From CAYOBW01 sp964402115 (GTDB lineage Bacteria > Verrucomicrobiota > Kiritimatiellia > UBA8416 > CAYOBW01): DNA of 26,014 nt. Shown piece by piece: positions 1 through 8,062 of the stretch; position 1 is the first letter of the stretch; each line of letters starts with the position of its first letter. The stretch lies in assembly GCA_964402115.1 (NCBI GenBank), contig CAYOBW010000082.1, positions 1 to 26,014 on the forward strand. The letters run 5' to 3'. Position numbers and translations under genes: made by a program. The notes beneath the pieces were generated by a model. It saw only the letters and a list, made by a program, of their open reading frames with translations, was not told the DNA's origin and ran no database searches.

Positions 1-97
1 AGCCGCCGAGGTAACGAGGCGGACGGTAGCTTCAAGCGGCCCGTCCCCCTCCTCATGGGGAATGGTGCCAGGTGATTTGTGACACGTGTCCTGGAGC

Positions 98-115
98 GGC
101 TTGCTTTGGCAAGCC
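98..115 (+). repeat. REP-like hairpin copy A
   Basis: GGCTTGC and GCAAGCC form a perfect 7-bp stem around a TTTG loop. The GGAGC to its left and GGC to its right are also found around copy B at 149-166 when that is read on the opposite strand. Confidence 0.55.
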
Positions 116-148
116 GGCGAGTGGGTTGATGGAACGTATCAAGAAGCC

Positions 149-166
149 GGAACGCCAAAGCGTTCC
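149..166 (-). repeat. REP-like hairpin copy B, inverted relative to copy A
   Basis: GGAACGC and GCGTTCC form a perfect 7-bp stem around CAAA (TTTG on the minus strand). Compared with copy A, both stem arms have changed together so that pairing is kept. Confidence 0.55.
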
Positions 167-429
167 GCTCCGGGGGTGACGGACGGCGGTGGACGGCATC
201 GGCAAGCGGCCCGTCCCCCGCGTCACGGCGGGGGCTGCAAGGATGAAGGCCCCCGCCGCCTTCCATCTGTCAGCAACGCGGCATCCACGGGCTGGCGCCC
301 GCGGCTACCGGCTGAGGACGGCCGGCTCCACATGCGTTGGAGACGGCCGTCTCCGCCGTTTCGGCGCGCAGGCAGCGACAACGCCGAGACGGTTAGTCAG
401 TCGTTACGCGCTGAGCACCCCCCCCACGC

Positions 430-1809
430 TCACACCTTCTCAGGCACCACGAACGGCTCGCGGTAGGGACGCGTGAGCATGCGGCTGGCCTCCTCGTCGT
501 GCGGGAAGGTCAGCGTCGCCGGGTCGAAGTCCAGGCTCCGCCCGAGGCGGTACGAGATGTTGCCGAGGTGGATCAGGGCGCACGAGTGGAAGCCGTCCTC
601 GATGCCGGCGTTGTACGTCGCCGGATCGCCGTTGCGGATGGCGTCGACGAAAGCGGCATAGTGGTTCCCTTCACCCTTCCCGGTCGGGCCGGGCTCGCGC
701 TTCTCGCCCAGGAACGTCCGCCACTCGCCGACGTTCTTGGCCAGGTAGCCCTTCGAGCCGTAGAACAGGTTGCCGACGGTGTTGCCCTCGCTGGTCTGCA
801 TGTAGCCGTCGGTGCTCTGCTTCTTCATCCAGAGCCCGTCCTCGGCGTTGGTCACCCAGCCGCGGACCTCGAACTGCAGGATCTTCTTCTTGTCGGCGGC
901 GCCTTTGGGATTCGGGAACTCGAAGGTCGCGAGCAGCACGTTCGGCGTCTGCTGGTCGTCGTCGAACAGGAAATGGCCGCCGACCGCGTGGACCCGCGTC
1001 GGCAGCGTGACGCCCAGGCCCCAGCGCGCGATGTCCATCTCGTGCACGCCCTGGTTGCCCATGTCGCCGTTGCCGTAGTCCCAGTTCCAGTGCCAGTTGT
1101 AGTGGAACCGGTTCCGGTTGAACGGCCGCTTCGGCGCGGGGCCGAGCCAGAGGTCGTAGTCCACGCCCCGCGGCGCCGGCTCGTCCGCGCAGCGCTCGAT
1201 GGTCTTCCGCCACTTGTAGCACAGGCCCTTCGCGAGGTAGACCTCGCCCAGCCCGCCCTCGTGCAGGAACTTCGCCATCGTCTGCGCGCAGGGGTTGCTG
1301 CGCTGCTCGGCGCCGTCCTGCACGATCACCTTGTACTTCCGCGCCGCGGCGACGAGCTGGCGCCCCTCGAAAATGTTGTGGCAGCAGGGCTTCTCGACCG
1401 ACACGTGCTTCCCGGCCTGGATCGCCCAGATCGCCGCGAGCGCGTGCCAGTGGTTGGGCGTCACCACCGTGACGGCGTCGATCTCCCGGTCCTCGTAGAG
1501 CTTCCGGAGGTCCGTGTAGGTCTTCGGCTTCGGCCGGTTGTTCTGCGTGAAATGCTTCTCGATGACGCCGGGGAAGAGGGTCTCGTCCACATCGCACAGC
1601 GCCGCGATCTCGACATCCGGCAGCGCGCCGAGCTCCTTGATGTGATTCTGGCCCATCCCGTGGATCCCGACGACCGCGATCCGGACGCGGTTGTTCGCGC
1701 CGGCCCACGCCCGGTTGGCGCCCCACAGCACGGCGCCGGCCGCCACCGGACCGGCCGCCAGGAAATGCCGGCGGCTGATGCCGCCTTCCTGCGATTCTCC
1801 TGCCTTCAT
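430..1809 (-). CDS. Gfo/Idh/MocA family oxidoreductase, Tat-exported
   Basis: This 459-residue protein is a Gfo/Idh/MocA-type NAD(P)-dependent sugar or polyol oxidoreductase exported folded by the Tat system. The ATG at 1809 was chosen because AGGAGG sits 6 bases upstream; the frame is open further upstream but only as low-complexity R-rich sequence. A twin-arginine signal (SRRHFLAAG, residues 12-20) precedes a hydrophobic stretch ending in AWA near residue 36. The Rossmann fold starts at RVRIAVVGIHGMG (41-53). TPNHWH (117-122) and the EKP signature (139-141) are family hallmarks, and a VHEMD motif near residue 256 supplies the likely catalytic His. Length is normal for secreted PVC homologues. 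It starts 35 bases after the large secreted protein and may be cotranscribed with it. The substrate cannot be read from sequence; C3 oxidation of a glycoside is an inference. Confidence 0.92.
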   Translation of the reverse strand: MKAGESQEGGISRRHFLAAGPVAAGAVLWGANRAWAGANNRVRIAVVGIHGMGQNHIKELGALPDVEIAALCDVDETLFPGVIEKHFTQNNRPKPKTYTDLRKLYEDREIDAVTVVTPNHWHALAAIWAIQAGKHVSVEKPCCHNIFEGRQLVAAARKYKVIVQDGAEQRSNPCAQTMAKFLHEGGLGEVYLAKGLCYKWRKTIERCADEPAPRGVDYDLWLGPAPKRPFNRNRFHYNWHWNWDYGNGDMGNQGVHEMDIARWGLGVTLPTRVHAVGGHFLFDDDQQTPNVLLATFEFPNPKGAADKKKILQFEVRGWVTNAEDGLWMKKQSTDGYMQTSEGNTVGNLFYGSKGYLAKNVGEWRTFLGEKREPGPTGKGEGNHYAAFVDAIRNGDPATYNAGIEDGFHSCALIHLGNISYRLGRSLDFDPATLTFPHDEEASRMLTRPYREPFVVPEKV

Positions 1810-1844
1810 CTTCGTCCTCCTGGTTGTCTCGTCCTCCAACGGCT

Positions 1845-4800
1845 TCAAGGGGTGCGGCGGACCCGGATGCGGTAGTAGTTGACCGGCTGGGAGGGCTCCG
1901 GATCGCGGTACTCCAGCGGGCCCGACTCGGTCGCGACGCGCCGGCTGGCGCCGGCGGGACCGGCGCCGGCCGGCGCGTTCGTCCAGGCGTCCGCCAGCAG
2001 GCCGGCGGCGCGCATGACCCGGTAGGTGCGGCCCGCCACGGCGTTCCACCGCACGCCGTTGCCGGCGGGCGTCGGTTCGCCGAACAGCACGTCGTCGGCC
2101 AGGAACGGGTGGGTGCCGGCCACGCCTTCGTCGCCGTCGCCCATGCCGTCGCCGTCGCTGTCGCCCGTGTCGGGGCGCGTCTCGCCGTAGTCCTGGCTGC
2201 CGTTGCGGTTGGCGTCCTCCTGCCCGTCGGCCAGGCCGTCGGCGTCGGTGTCGGCCACGAGCGCGGAGGTCTCGCCGGCATCCACCACGCCGTTGCGGTT
2301 GAGATCCTTCACCCCGTCCGCCAGGCCGTCGCCGTCGGTGTCGGCCCGGTCGGCGCGCGTGCCCATGAGCGCTTCGAGGCCGTCGTAGAGGCCATCGCGG
2401 TCGGTGTCCACGTTCTGGTCGGCGGTGATCAGCGCGACGAGGAACTCCACAGTGACCAGGGGGTGCGCCGGATCGTTGGAGGGCAGGACGAGCGTGGAGC
2501 GGTGGAAGCCGCGCGCGGTGGCGCCGCACTCCACGAAGAGGTACCGCGTGCCGGTGGGCGGGATGGTGACGCCGGTCACCTGGTTATTGTAGACCCGGCA
2601 GTTGGCCGCGTTGGGGCCGGTGAAGGAGGGCGTACCCACCAGCAGGTCGTCCACGCCGGTGTTGGCGACGTCGATGCGCCAGTTGGGTTTGAAGGTCTCG
2701 CCCGGCAGCAGCTCGGTCTGCCCCGGCGGGAGCGCGCCGCCCAGCTGGACGAAGCGGTAGCTGGGCGTCAGCGCCGGGTTGCGGGTGTCGAAGGTCCAGG
2801 TGCGGGTGTTGTCCGTCGCGTCGGGGTCGGCCGGCACCACCTGGTCCAGCGTGGCCGTGAAGCGGTGCGGGCCCCGCCGGGTCGGCACGTACGTCGCGGC
2901 CAGCCCGTCCCAGCCGGCCTGCGCGAACGCGAGGGTTTCCCGCTTGAGCAGCGTCGCCGGGCCGCCCGGCGGCTGCACGGACAGCGAGACGCGGACGGAG
3001 CCGGCGACCGCCTGCGTGCGGAAGCGGAGCGAGAGCCGGTTGGTCGCGTCCACGCGCAGCAGCACCGGCACGGGGCTGACGGGGTCCACGCTGGCGGACG
3101 TGAGCTGCAGCGCGTTGGACGCGAGGCCGAGGTTGACGGCCGCGGGCGCGGCGGCGACCGTGACGCGGACCGTCGCGGCGGCGGCCAGGCCCAGGTCGTC
3201 CGCGGCGGTGTACCGGAGCGTGTGCGCCCCCTCCGCCAGCGCGCATTGCACCAGCTCGTTGGAGCCGAGCACGCCCTGCAGCGAGGAGCTCCACACGCCT
3301 GGCGCGGCCAGGTTGCCGTCATAGTCCTGGCGCCGGGCCAGCAGGCGCCAGACGGTTCCGGTGGCCGCCACATCGCCCTCGCGCGGCTCGGCGATCGCCA
3401 CGACGGGCGGGCGATTGGGCACGGAGAGCCCCGCGAGCGTGGTTTGGCAATTCGTGAAGCCGTCCGAGGTGACCACCCGGATGGCCAGGTTCCCGCAGGG
3501 GGGCAGGAAGTCGGTTTGCGCGGTCAGGCGGGTGGCGGCCTGGGGCAGGGTGGGGTTCAGCCACGTGGCGCCGCCGTCGGCGCTGAACAGCACGAGGTGG
3601 GTCAGGTTCGAGCCGCCGGGATCGCCGCTGGCCTCCCCCTGCCACGCGGCTTCCAGCTGGTTGCCCACGGCGGCGCCGGGGGCCGGCGCGAGGATGCGGT
3701 TGGTCAGCGTGCCGCGGGCCCGCCACACCGCCACGGTGGCGGTGCGCCCCGACCACGAGTCCCAGCGCTCGATGGCGAATTTGCGCGCCGTGGCGGGCAT
3801 GTCCACGGTCGCCACCCAGGACTGCACCGGGTCCGCCGCGGCGGGAATGTAGCACTCCGTTTCGTGGACCAGCGCGGCGGCGGCGGTGTAGGCGCGCAGG
3901 TAGTGGCGCGCCTGCCACGGGCCGTTCGTGGGGGGCGCCAGCGCGGCCAGATTCTGGCCGGTCACGTCGAAGATGGAAAGGCTGTGGGCGACGAAGGCGA
4001 TGTTCGTGGCCTGGCCCTGCAGCAGCACGCGCCGCTGCCCTGCCGGGGGCTCGCCGCCGAGTGCGCGCGGGCCGTCCGCCAGGGCCAGCGGCGCCGCCCC
4101 GGCCGGGTAGAGATGGCCCTGGAACCATTCGCGGAACGCCGTCTGCGTGCTGTCCGAGGGCCAGATCGTCTCGTCCACGTTGCCCATGACGTCGAACCAG
4201 TCGAAATCCCGGTACCAGCCATACCAGGAGCCCGGGAAATGCAGGGCGTGGTTGAACGCGTTGAACTTGCCCGCGGGCGCGGCGGAGTCGGTCCAGAAGG
4301 CGGTGACGGCCTCGATTCGCCGCCCGGAAGGCGGGTAGAGGTCGTACTGCTCCTGGCCCTGGTACAGGCCCATGGCGTGGCCCAACTCGTGGACGACCGC
4401 CGAGGGGTTGCGCTCATCCACCAGGACGATGTCGCGGAAGATCTTCGTGTTGGCGCCGTCCGCCTTGCCCCAGCCGAACAGCACGTGCAGCGACTTCTCG
4501 GGCAGGATGGCCACCGTGAAGTCGGCCGGCTTGTAGGTCGGGTTGCCGAGAAAGGCGCCGCAGACGGTGTTCCGGCCGGCCAGCACGGCCGAGATCTTGT
4601 ACATCAGGGGCAGCGCGGAAACCCACTCGCCGCTGGAGGGCACCGTCACCGGCGGGTCCACGCGCACCTGGACGCGGTCGGCGGGGATGGGGAACATGGC
4701 CGGCAGGCTCTTCTTGAGCACCTGCGCCACGGCGCCCGCGCCCGGCGGGCCGGAGGAGAAAAGCAGGCCCGCGAGCTTGACCGGCACCACGCTGATCGTC

Positions 4801-6767
4801 AGGTCGCGCGTGGGCGGCTCGAGCGTGTAGCGGAAGGTCGTCGAGAACAGCGCCGCGGGGTTCGTCGGGGTGACCGCCGCGGCGAAGCCGGTGACGCGGG
4901 TGAGGTCCGCGTAGACGCTCACCGGCAGCGTCGCCTGCCCCAGCCACGGCACGACGATGTCGAAGGTGCGGCCCATGCCCATCCAGATGGACTCCGGCCG
5001 GACCGCGGCGAGGTCGCGCTGCAGGGGGCCGCTGAACTTCGCCTCGAACCGCTGTCCGGCGCACTCGGCGTAGACCTTGACGTTGCGGATGTCGGCGTCG
5101 GAGGTGAGCAGCTCCACGCTGAGCAGGGTGTCGCGCCCCTGCATCAGCTCCGTGTTCACGCCGTCGCCGTGGTGGCGGATCGTGTTCTGCCCCGCAATCC
5201 AGCCGTTCAGCCAGAACCGCGGGAACACGTTCCGATCCTGCCGGGTGTTCCTGCCCGCGGGCTGCTGCGGCGCGAGCTGCAGGCGCGTGCCGCTGTCCCC
5301 GACCAGCCAGGCGCCTTCGTGCGCGTGCTCCCAGCCGAGATACTCGTTGCCGTGCGAGCCGCTGCGCAGCCCGCCCGGGTCGCCGTAGTAATTCGGGCCG
5401 ATCTCGACGCGGGCCTGCAGCGCCGGCACGGCGGCGGACCACTCGAAGGCGCGCTCGCCCAGGAAGCTGTTGTCCCGGATGACCGGGCTCGGGCTGACGG
5501 CCGTGTGCCACATCGGGAAGTAGTCCGGGTCGGCCGTTGCGTTGGCGAAGAGCACCCCGTCCAGCAGGATGTTGCGCTCGAGCTGCGCCGCGGAGCGGTT
5601 GTAAAGGATGACCGTCCCCGCGCATTCGCAGTCGCGGAGCTCCGGCGCGCCCGCGTAAACGGCGGTGACGCCCCGCACGAAGCAGCGCTCGATCCTGGTG
5701 CCGGCCGCGGCCTTCTCCAGCGTCAGGCTGCCGAAGGCGGTGTCCCCGGCGGCGAGCGTGGTGTTGACGACGCGGACGCCCGCCTGGAAGTCGCACTGCT
5801 TCAGCGTGACGGGGCGGTGGAACTCGGGCGTGCCGTCACTCCACGTCACGGCGTCGAAGTCGAAGCGGTTGTCCGCGTGCGTGGGCTGCGAGAAGCCGGT
5901 GAACCGGATCGCGCTGTGGTCAATCGCCACGGCGCCGTCCACGGCGGCCAGCTCCAGCCAGATGTTGCTCATGCCGGCCAGCGTGAGCGTGGTGCAGTTC
6001 GGGATCAGGGTGACGTTCCGCAGCCCCGACAGGCTTACGTCGTCCGCCACCACGGCAATCCGCGCGTCGCGGCCGCAGTCCGGCAGCGTGAAGTCGTTGT
6101 GGTAGAACTCCGCGTAGAGATTCGTCCCGCCGGTGATGGAAGACCCCGCCGTTGCCGGGAGAAAGATCAGGTTGGCCCGCCCCGGAGTGTCGAGATGGAA
6201 GGCGTGGGACTGGAGGATGATGTTCGGGTCCACGACCGCGCGCGGGTCGATGGCGATGTCGCCGCTCACCTCGATGTTCACGTCCGGCGTCGCCTTGATC
6301 GTCGCCGGGCCGATGCTCAGCGCCAGGCCCTCCGGCACGCTGACGGTTCGCGCCACCGTCGTGGTTGTCGCGAAGGTCTCGTCATAGTGCAGCGTGCCGC
6401 CGACCTGCCGGCCATCCACGGTCGCCGTCGCCGATCCCGCGTTCCGCCAAACGGTGATGAATTGTTCGGGGTCCGCGGGGTTCGGTTCGCGCACCTGCTC
6501 GCGGATTTCGTAGCCGTGTGCGCCGTGGGCCAGGTGGTCGTCGCGGATCTGGCCGCTCACGGACGTCAGCCCGGCGTGCCGCACGGTCCAGTCCTGGTCC
6601 GGCCGCTTCACGCGGAATTCGACCGCCAGTGCCTGCGGATTGGCGTGGCTGTAGACGACGTGCGTCACCTCGTGACCGATGTAGGGCACATCCACGCCGG
6701 CCCGTGCGGCGGGGGTCGCCCATGTGCCGAGCAGTGCCAAAAACGGCCACCAAAGCGAAACGCGCAT
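1845..6767 (-). CDS. Giant secreted multidomain protein: beta-helix, metzincin-like site, TSP3 repeats
   Basis: The protein has 1640 residues. The ATG at 6767 follows GGGGGAG by about 5 bases and opens a Sec signal peptide ending ARA near residue 24; a 25-residue upstream extension is rejected because it would bury that signal. Residues about 100-430 are repetitive, Asn/Asp-rich and probably a right-handed beta-helix. HELGHAMG at 793-800 is a zinc-protease HExxH motif, and FDVMGN around Met861 resembles a metzincin Met-turn. The residue where a third His or Asp ligand is expected (803) is Gln. Ig-like or CARDB-like modules fill about 1115-1440. Residues about 1449-1555 carry at least six DxDxDG-type thrombospondin type-3 calcium repeats. 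The C-terminal 80 residues resemble a verrucomicrobial tail domain (YRVMR to YYRIRV). It is probably extracellular or surface-bound; whether it is an active protease is uncertain. Confidence 0.88.
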   Translation of the reverse strand: MRVSLWWPFLALLGTWATPAARAGVDVPYIGHEVTHVVYSHANPQALAVEFRVKRPDQDWTVRHAGLTSVSGQIRDDHLAHGAHGYEIREQVREPNPADPEQFITVWRNAGSATATVDGRQVGGTLHYDETFATTTTVARTVSVPEGLALSIGPATIKATPDVNIEVSGDIAIDPRAVVDPNIILQSHAFHLDTPGRANLIFLPATAGSSITGGTNLYAEFYHNDFTLPDCGRDARIAVVADDVSLSGLRNVTLIPNCTTLTLAGMSNIWLELAAVDGAVAIDHSAIRFTGFSQPTHADNRFDFDAVTWSDGTPEFHRPVTLKQCDFQAGVRVVNTTLAAGDTAFGSLTLEKAAAGTRIERCFVRGVTAVYAGAPELRDCECAGTVILYNRSAAQLERNILLDGVLFANATADPDYFPMWHTAVSPSPVIRDNSFLGERAFEWSAAVPALQARVEIGPNYYGDPGGLRSGSHGNEYLGWEHAHEGAWLVGDSGTRLQLAPQQPAGRNTRQDRNVFPRFWLNGWIAGQNTIRHHGDGVNTELMQGRDTLLSVELLTSDADIRNVKVYAECAGQRFEAKFSGPLQRDLAAVRPESIWMGMGRTFDIVVPWLGQATLPVSVYADLTRVTGFAAAVTPTNPAALFSTTFRYTLEPPTRDLTISVVPVKLAGLLFSSGPPGAGAVAQVLKKSLPAMFPIPADRVQVRVDPPVTVPSSGEWVSALPLMYKISAVLAGRNTVCGAFLGNPTYKPADFTVAILPEKSLHVLFGWGKADGANTKIFRDIVLVDERNPSAVVHELGHAMGLYQGQEQYDLYPPSGRRIEAVTAFWTDSAAPAGKFNAFNHALHFPGSWYGWYRDFDWFDVMGNVDETIWPSDSTQTAFREWFQGHLYPAGAAPLALADGPRALGGEPPAGQRRVLLQGQATNIAFVAHSLSIFDVTGQNLAALAPPTNGPWQARHYLRAYTAAAALVHETECYIPAAADPVQSWVATVDMPATARKFAIERWDSWSGRTATVAVWRARGTLTNRILAPAPGAAVGNQLEAAWQGEASGDPGGSNLTHLVLFSADGGATWLNPTLPQAATRLTAQTDFLPPCGNLAIRVVTSDGFTNCQTTLAGLSVPNRPPVVAIAEPREGDVAATGTVWRLLARRQDYDGNLAAPGVWSSSLQGVLGSNELVQCALAEGAHTLRYTAADDLGLAAAATVRVTVAAAPAAVNLGLASNALQLTSASVDPVSPVPVLLRVDATNRLSLRFRTQAVAGSVRVSLSVQPPGGPATLLKRETLAFAQAGWDGLAATYVPTRRGPHRFTATLDQVVPADPDATDNTRTWTFDTRNPALTPSYRFVQLGGALPPGQTELLPGETFKPNWRIDVANTGVDDLLVGTPSFTGPNAANCRVYNNQVTGVTIPPTGTRYLFVECGATARGFHRSTLVLPSNDPAHPLVTVEFLVALITADQNVDTDRDGLYDGLEALMGTRADRADTDGDGLADGVKDLNRNGVVDAGETSALVADTDADGLADGQEDANRNGSQDYGETRPDTGDSDGDGMGDGDEGVAGTHPFLADDVLFGEPTPAGNGVRWNAVAGRTYRVMRAAGLLADAWTNAPAGAGPAGASRRVATESGPLEYRDPEPSQPVNYYRIRVRRTP

Positions 6768-6821
6768 ACGTTCTCCCCCGCTATCGGCCGCAGCCGCCGG
6801 CTCCGGCCTGACGCGGCCCGA

Positions 6822-6849
6822 ACCGTAACAGCTTCGCGGCACATGTCAA
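6822..6849 (-). promoter_or_regulatory. Candidate sigma70-type promoter for the giant secreted protein
   Basis: On the minus strand a perfect TTGACA (6849-6844) is followed after 16 bases by TACGGT (6827-6822). This predicts a leader of about 48 bases before the ATG at 6767. The -10 box matches consensus at only three positions. Confidence 0.4.
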
Positions 6850-6894
6850 CCGTTCACCCCCCTCCGTAGACGCCCCGGTCGCCCCGGGCCCGTG

Positions 6895-6926
6895 ACTTCC
6901 GACATGGACGTCCACAGGACGGAAGT
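6895..6926. repeat. Inverted repeat with central palindrome
   Basis: ACTTCCG (6895-6901) pairs with CGGAAGT (6920-6926). The interior holds the perfect palindrome TGGACGTCCA (6905-6914). It resembles dispersed REP-type elements, but no second copy is visible in the window. Confidence 0.5.
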
Positions 6927-6968
6927 TGGCGGAGAAGAGAGAGAGGAACGACCGGAGGAACTCGTATT

Positions 6969-7038
6969 CCGTTCTCGTCGCCGTTCTCGTTCACCGGGCC
7001 GAGGAAGCGGCGGTTGACGAGAGCGGCGACGAGAACGG
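6969..7038. repeat. 22-bp inverted repeat of GTTCTC/GTCGCC units
   Basis: The arm 6969-6990 pairs with 7017-7038 at 21 of 22 positions around a 26-base loop. Each arm is itself built from period-6 units. The structure would form a very stable cruciform or RNA hairpin about 200 bases upstream of the giant secreted-protein gene. Confidence 0.65.
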
Positions 7039-7224
7039 TTGACGATTGGGAAGGATCCCAGTGGGGTCCGCTCTTGCGCTGCGGAAGTGCGCATGGGAAA
7101 CGGAAGGATCGACGGGGCGCCAACCTCGCCGCGGTAGCCTCGCGAGCTCGGCACCGTGACGGCGGGCGTTAGCGGGCGAGGATGAGGACTTCTGAGAGAA
7201 GGGATGGCGGGAGGAGCGAGGTCG

Positions 7225-7256
7225 TCGGGGTCGCTATCGGGATCGGTATCGACATC
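7225..7256. repeat. TCGNNN hexanucleotide tract
   Basis: Five to six TCG triplets alternate with variable triplets (GGG, CTA, GGA, GTA, ACA), giving a degenerate 6-bp periodicity. Read on the minus strand it would encode alternating Asp residues, but no gene frame is supported. Confidence 0.5.
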
Positions 7257-7297
7257 CCTTGGCCCCCTGTTCCCAGGCGAAAAGGCAGCGCCGTCGC

Positions 7298-7747
7298 CTA
7301 CAACTTCCCCAGGCGCGCCTTGGCCTCCAGGAAATGGATGTCGCCCTGATCCTCAGGGCGGTTCACGCAACGCTTGCACGCAAGCAACCGGCGGGCGTTG
7401 AGGCAGTGCACGGGTGTGCCGTATTCCGTGTGGTGCTCGACGGCATCCCGCTCAGCCTCGTCGAAAGGAGGGAGCCCCGGACCACCGAGGTGGAACTGGA
7501 GGATGCCCCACGGCGTCTGATAGGTCTGGATGGCGTTCTCGCCACGAGTTCCCAGGGGGAGCAGGGGCAGATCGAGCGCGTCCTCCAGAAGCGCGTTGAT
7601 GCGGGCCATATTGGATTCATCGCGCGGCGGAATGTAGAGGTCCCAATCCATCGAGAACCGGGGCATCCCCTCGAGTCGCACGGCTTGACCGCCGATCAGC
7701 AGGTAGCGAACATGGGCGGTGTTGAAGCGGGTGATCACCTCGTCCAT
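7298..7747 (-). CDS. Small nucleotidyltransferase, AbiEii-like
   Basis: This 149-residue protein resembles the minimal nucleotidyltransferases related to AbiEii-type toxins. LIGGQAVRLEG (residues 17-27) corresponds to the glycine-rich start of the fold, and MDWDLYIPP (33-41) supplies the DxD metal-binding pair. The rest (PWGILQFHLG and on) fits the small alpha/beta core. Length is short, so no C-terminal helical domain is attached. The ATG at 7747 lies inside the 3' end of the 68-residue gene, overlapping it by 13 bases, which implies translational coupling. This two-gene arrangement suggests a toxin-antitoxin-like module, with the nucleotidyltransferase modifying RNA or a protein. Function is inferred from family and layout only. 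Confidence 0.75.
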   Translation of the reverse strand: MDEVITRFNTAHVRYLLIGGQAVRLEGMPRFSMDWDLYIPPRDESNMARINALLEDALDLPLLPLGTRGENAIQTYQTPWGILQFHLGGPGLPPFDEAERDAVEHHTEYGTPVHCLNARRLLACKRCVNRPEDQGDIHFLEAKARLGKL

Positions 7748-7941
7748 TTTACGCCCCCCTGAGCGGCGATTTGCTCGATCAAAGCGCGCTTCCAGGCATT
7801 GAATGCGGCGTAGGAGTGGAACTTGCGCGCCCCGAAGCGTGGAATGCCAACCGCCTTGGGCAGCGGGTACACCTTGTCCCCGCGGGCCCAGATCTCGTAC
7901 TTGGCCAGGCTGTCATTCACGCATTTCACGTGACGGAGCAT
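7735..7941 (-). CDS. Small protein paired with the nucleotidyltransferase, unknown family
   Basis: A 68-residue basic protein that I do not recognise. It contains YEIWARGDKVYPLPKAVG and a later helix-like segment (FNAWKRALIEQIAAQ). No signal peptide, membrane segment or clear DNA-binding motif is seen. Its stop overlaps the start of the nucleotidyltransferase gene by 13 bases, the best evidence that it is real and belongs to the same unit. No strong Shine-Dalgarno precedes the ATG at 7941. By position it could be the antitoxin or partner of the nucleotidyltransferase, but this is inference from gene order. Confidence 0.6.
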   Translation of the reverse strand: MLRHVKCVNDSLAKYEIWARGDKVYPLPKAVGIPRFGARKFHSYAAFNAWKRALIEQIAAQGGVKWTR

Positions 7942-7987
7942 ACCATGTCAGGCGTGGCGGGCAAACTGCGAAACGCCGATGATGTAT

Positions 7988-8017
7988 TTGACACGCACCC
8001 GGGGTGCGGGCAGTGTA
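7988..8017 (+). promoter_or_regulatory. Candidate promoter with embedded palindromic operator for the GH106 gene
   Basis: A perfect TTGACA lies at 7988-7993. The following spacer contains the palindrome CGCACC-CGG-GGTGCG (7994-8008). A weak -10-like AGTGTA is at 8012-8017. The palindrome between the boxes is where a repressor would sit; the -10 is poor. Confidence 0.3.
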
Positions 8018-8062
8018 CCGGCGTGCCGTGCGTCGGCCGGGCCCATTCACGCGAGGAGTGCC

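Larger units (their letters stand above)
1..429. repeat. Gene-free region with REP-like palindromes
   Basis: No convincing gene lies here; the open frames are R/G/P-rich and lack ribosome binding sites. Several palindromes are visible. At 98-115 a 7-bp stem closes a TTTG loop, and at 149-166 a 7-bp stem closes a CAAA loop. The second, read on the minus strand, has the same flanks and loop as the first but different stem bases that still pair. A 9-bp inverted repeat has arms at 227-235 and 249-257. A perfect 16-bp palindrome is at 339-354. A 17-bp direct repeat (CAAGCGGCCCGTCCCCC) occurs at 33-49 and 203-219. The region lies downstream of the oxidoreductase ending at 430 and may include its terminator, but no T-tract is seen. 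Confidence 0.6.
6768..7297. repeat. Repeat-rich intergenic spacer
   Basis: No credible gene is present. The region holds the promoter of the downstream secreted-protein gene and three repeat structures: an inverted repeat with a central palindrome (6895-6926), a long 22-bp inverted repeat (6969-7038) and a TCGNNN hexamer tract (7225-7256). Open frames here have alternating acidic or Arg-rich composition that reflects the repeats rather than a protein. Confidence 0.6.

Noticed and set aside
86..466. Possible 126-residue protein in the first 470 bases
   Set aside because: It spans the REP-like palindromes and its composition follows them; no ribosome site or family resemblance.
2095..2420. Repeated DNA within the giant gene that might be taken for a tandem repeat or CRISPR-like array
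   Set aside because: The periodicity is explained by the encoded calcium-binding thrombospondin type-3 repeats; there are no conserved repeats with unique spacers.
1824..6869. Open frame of about 1680 codons on the plus strand opposite the giant secreted protein
   Set aside because: It is R/G/V/H-rich without domains or a signal, has no ribosome site, and mirrors the codon bias of a high-GC gene on the other strand. The minus-strand gene has a signal peptide and clear motifs.
6846..7154. Possible 102-residue protein in the spacer upstream of the giant gene
   Set aside because: The Arg-, Ser- and Pro-rich sequence is a translation of the inverted repeat and hexamer units.
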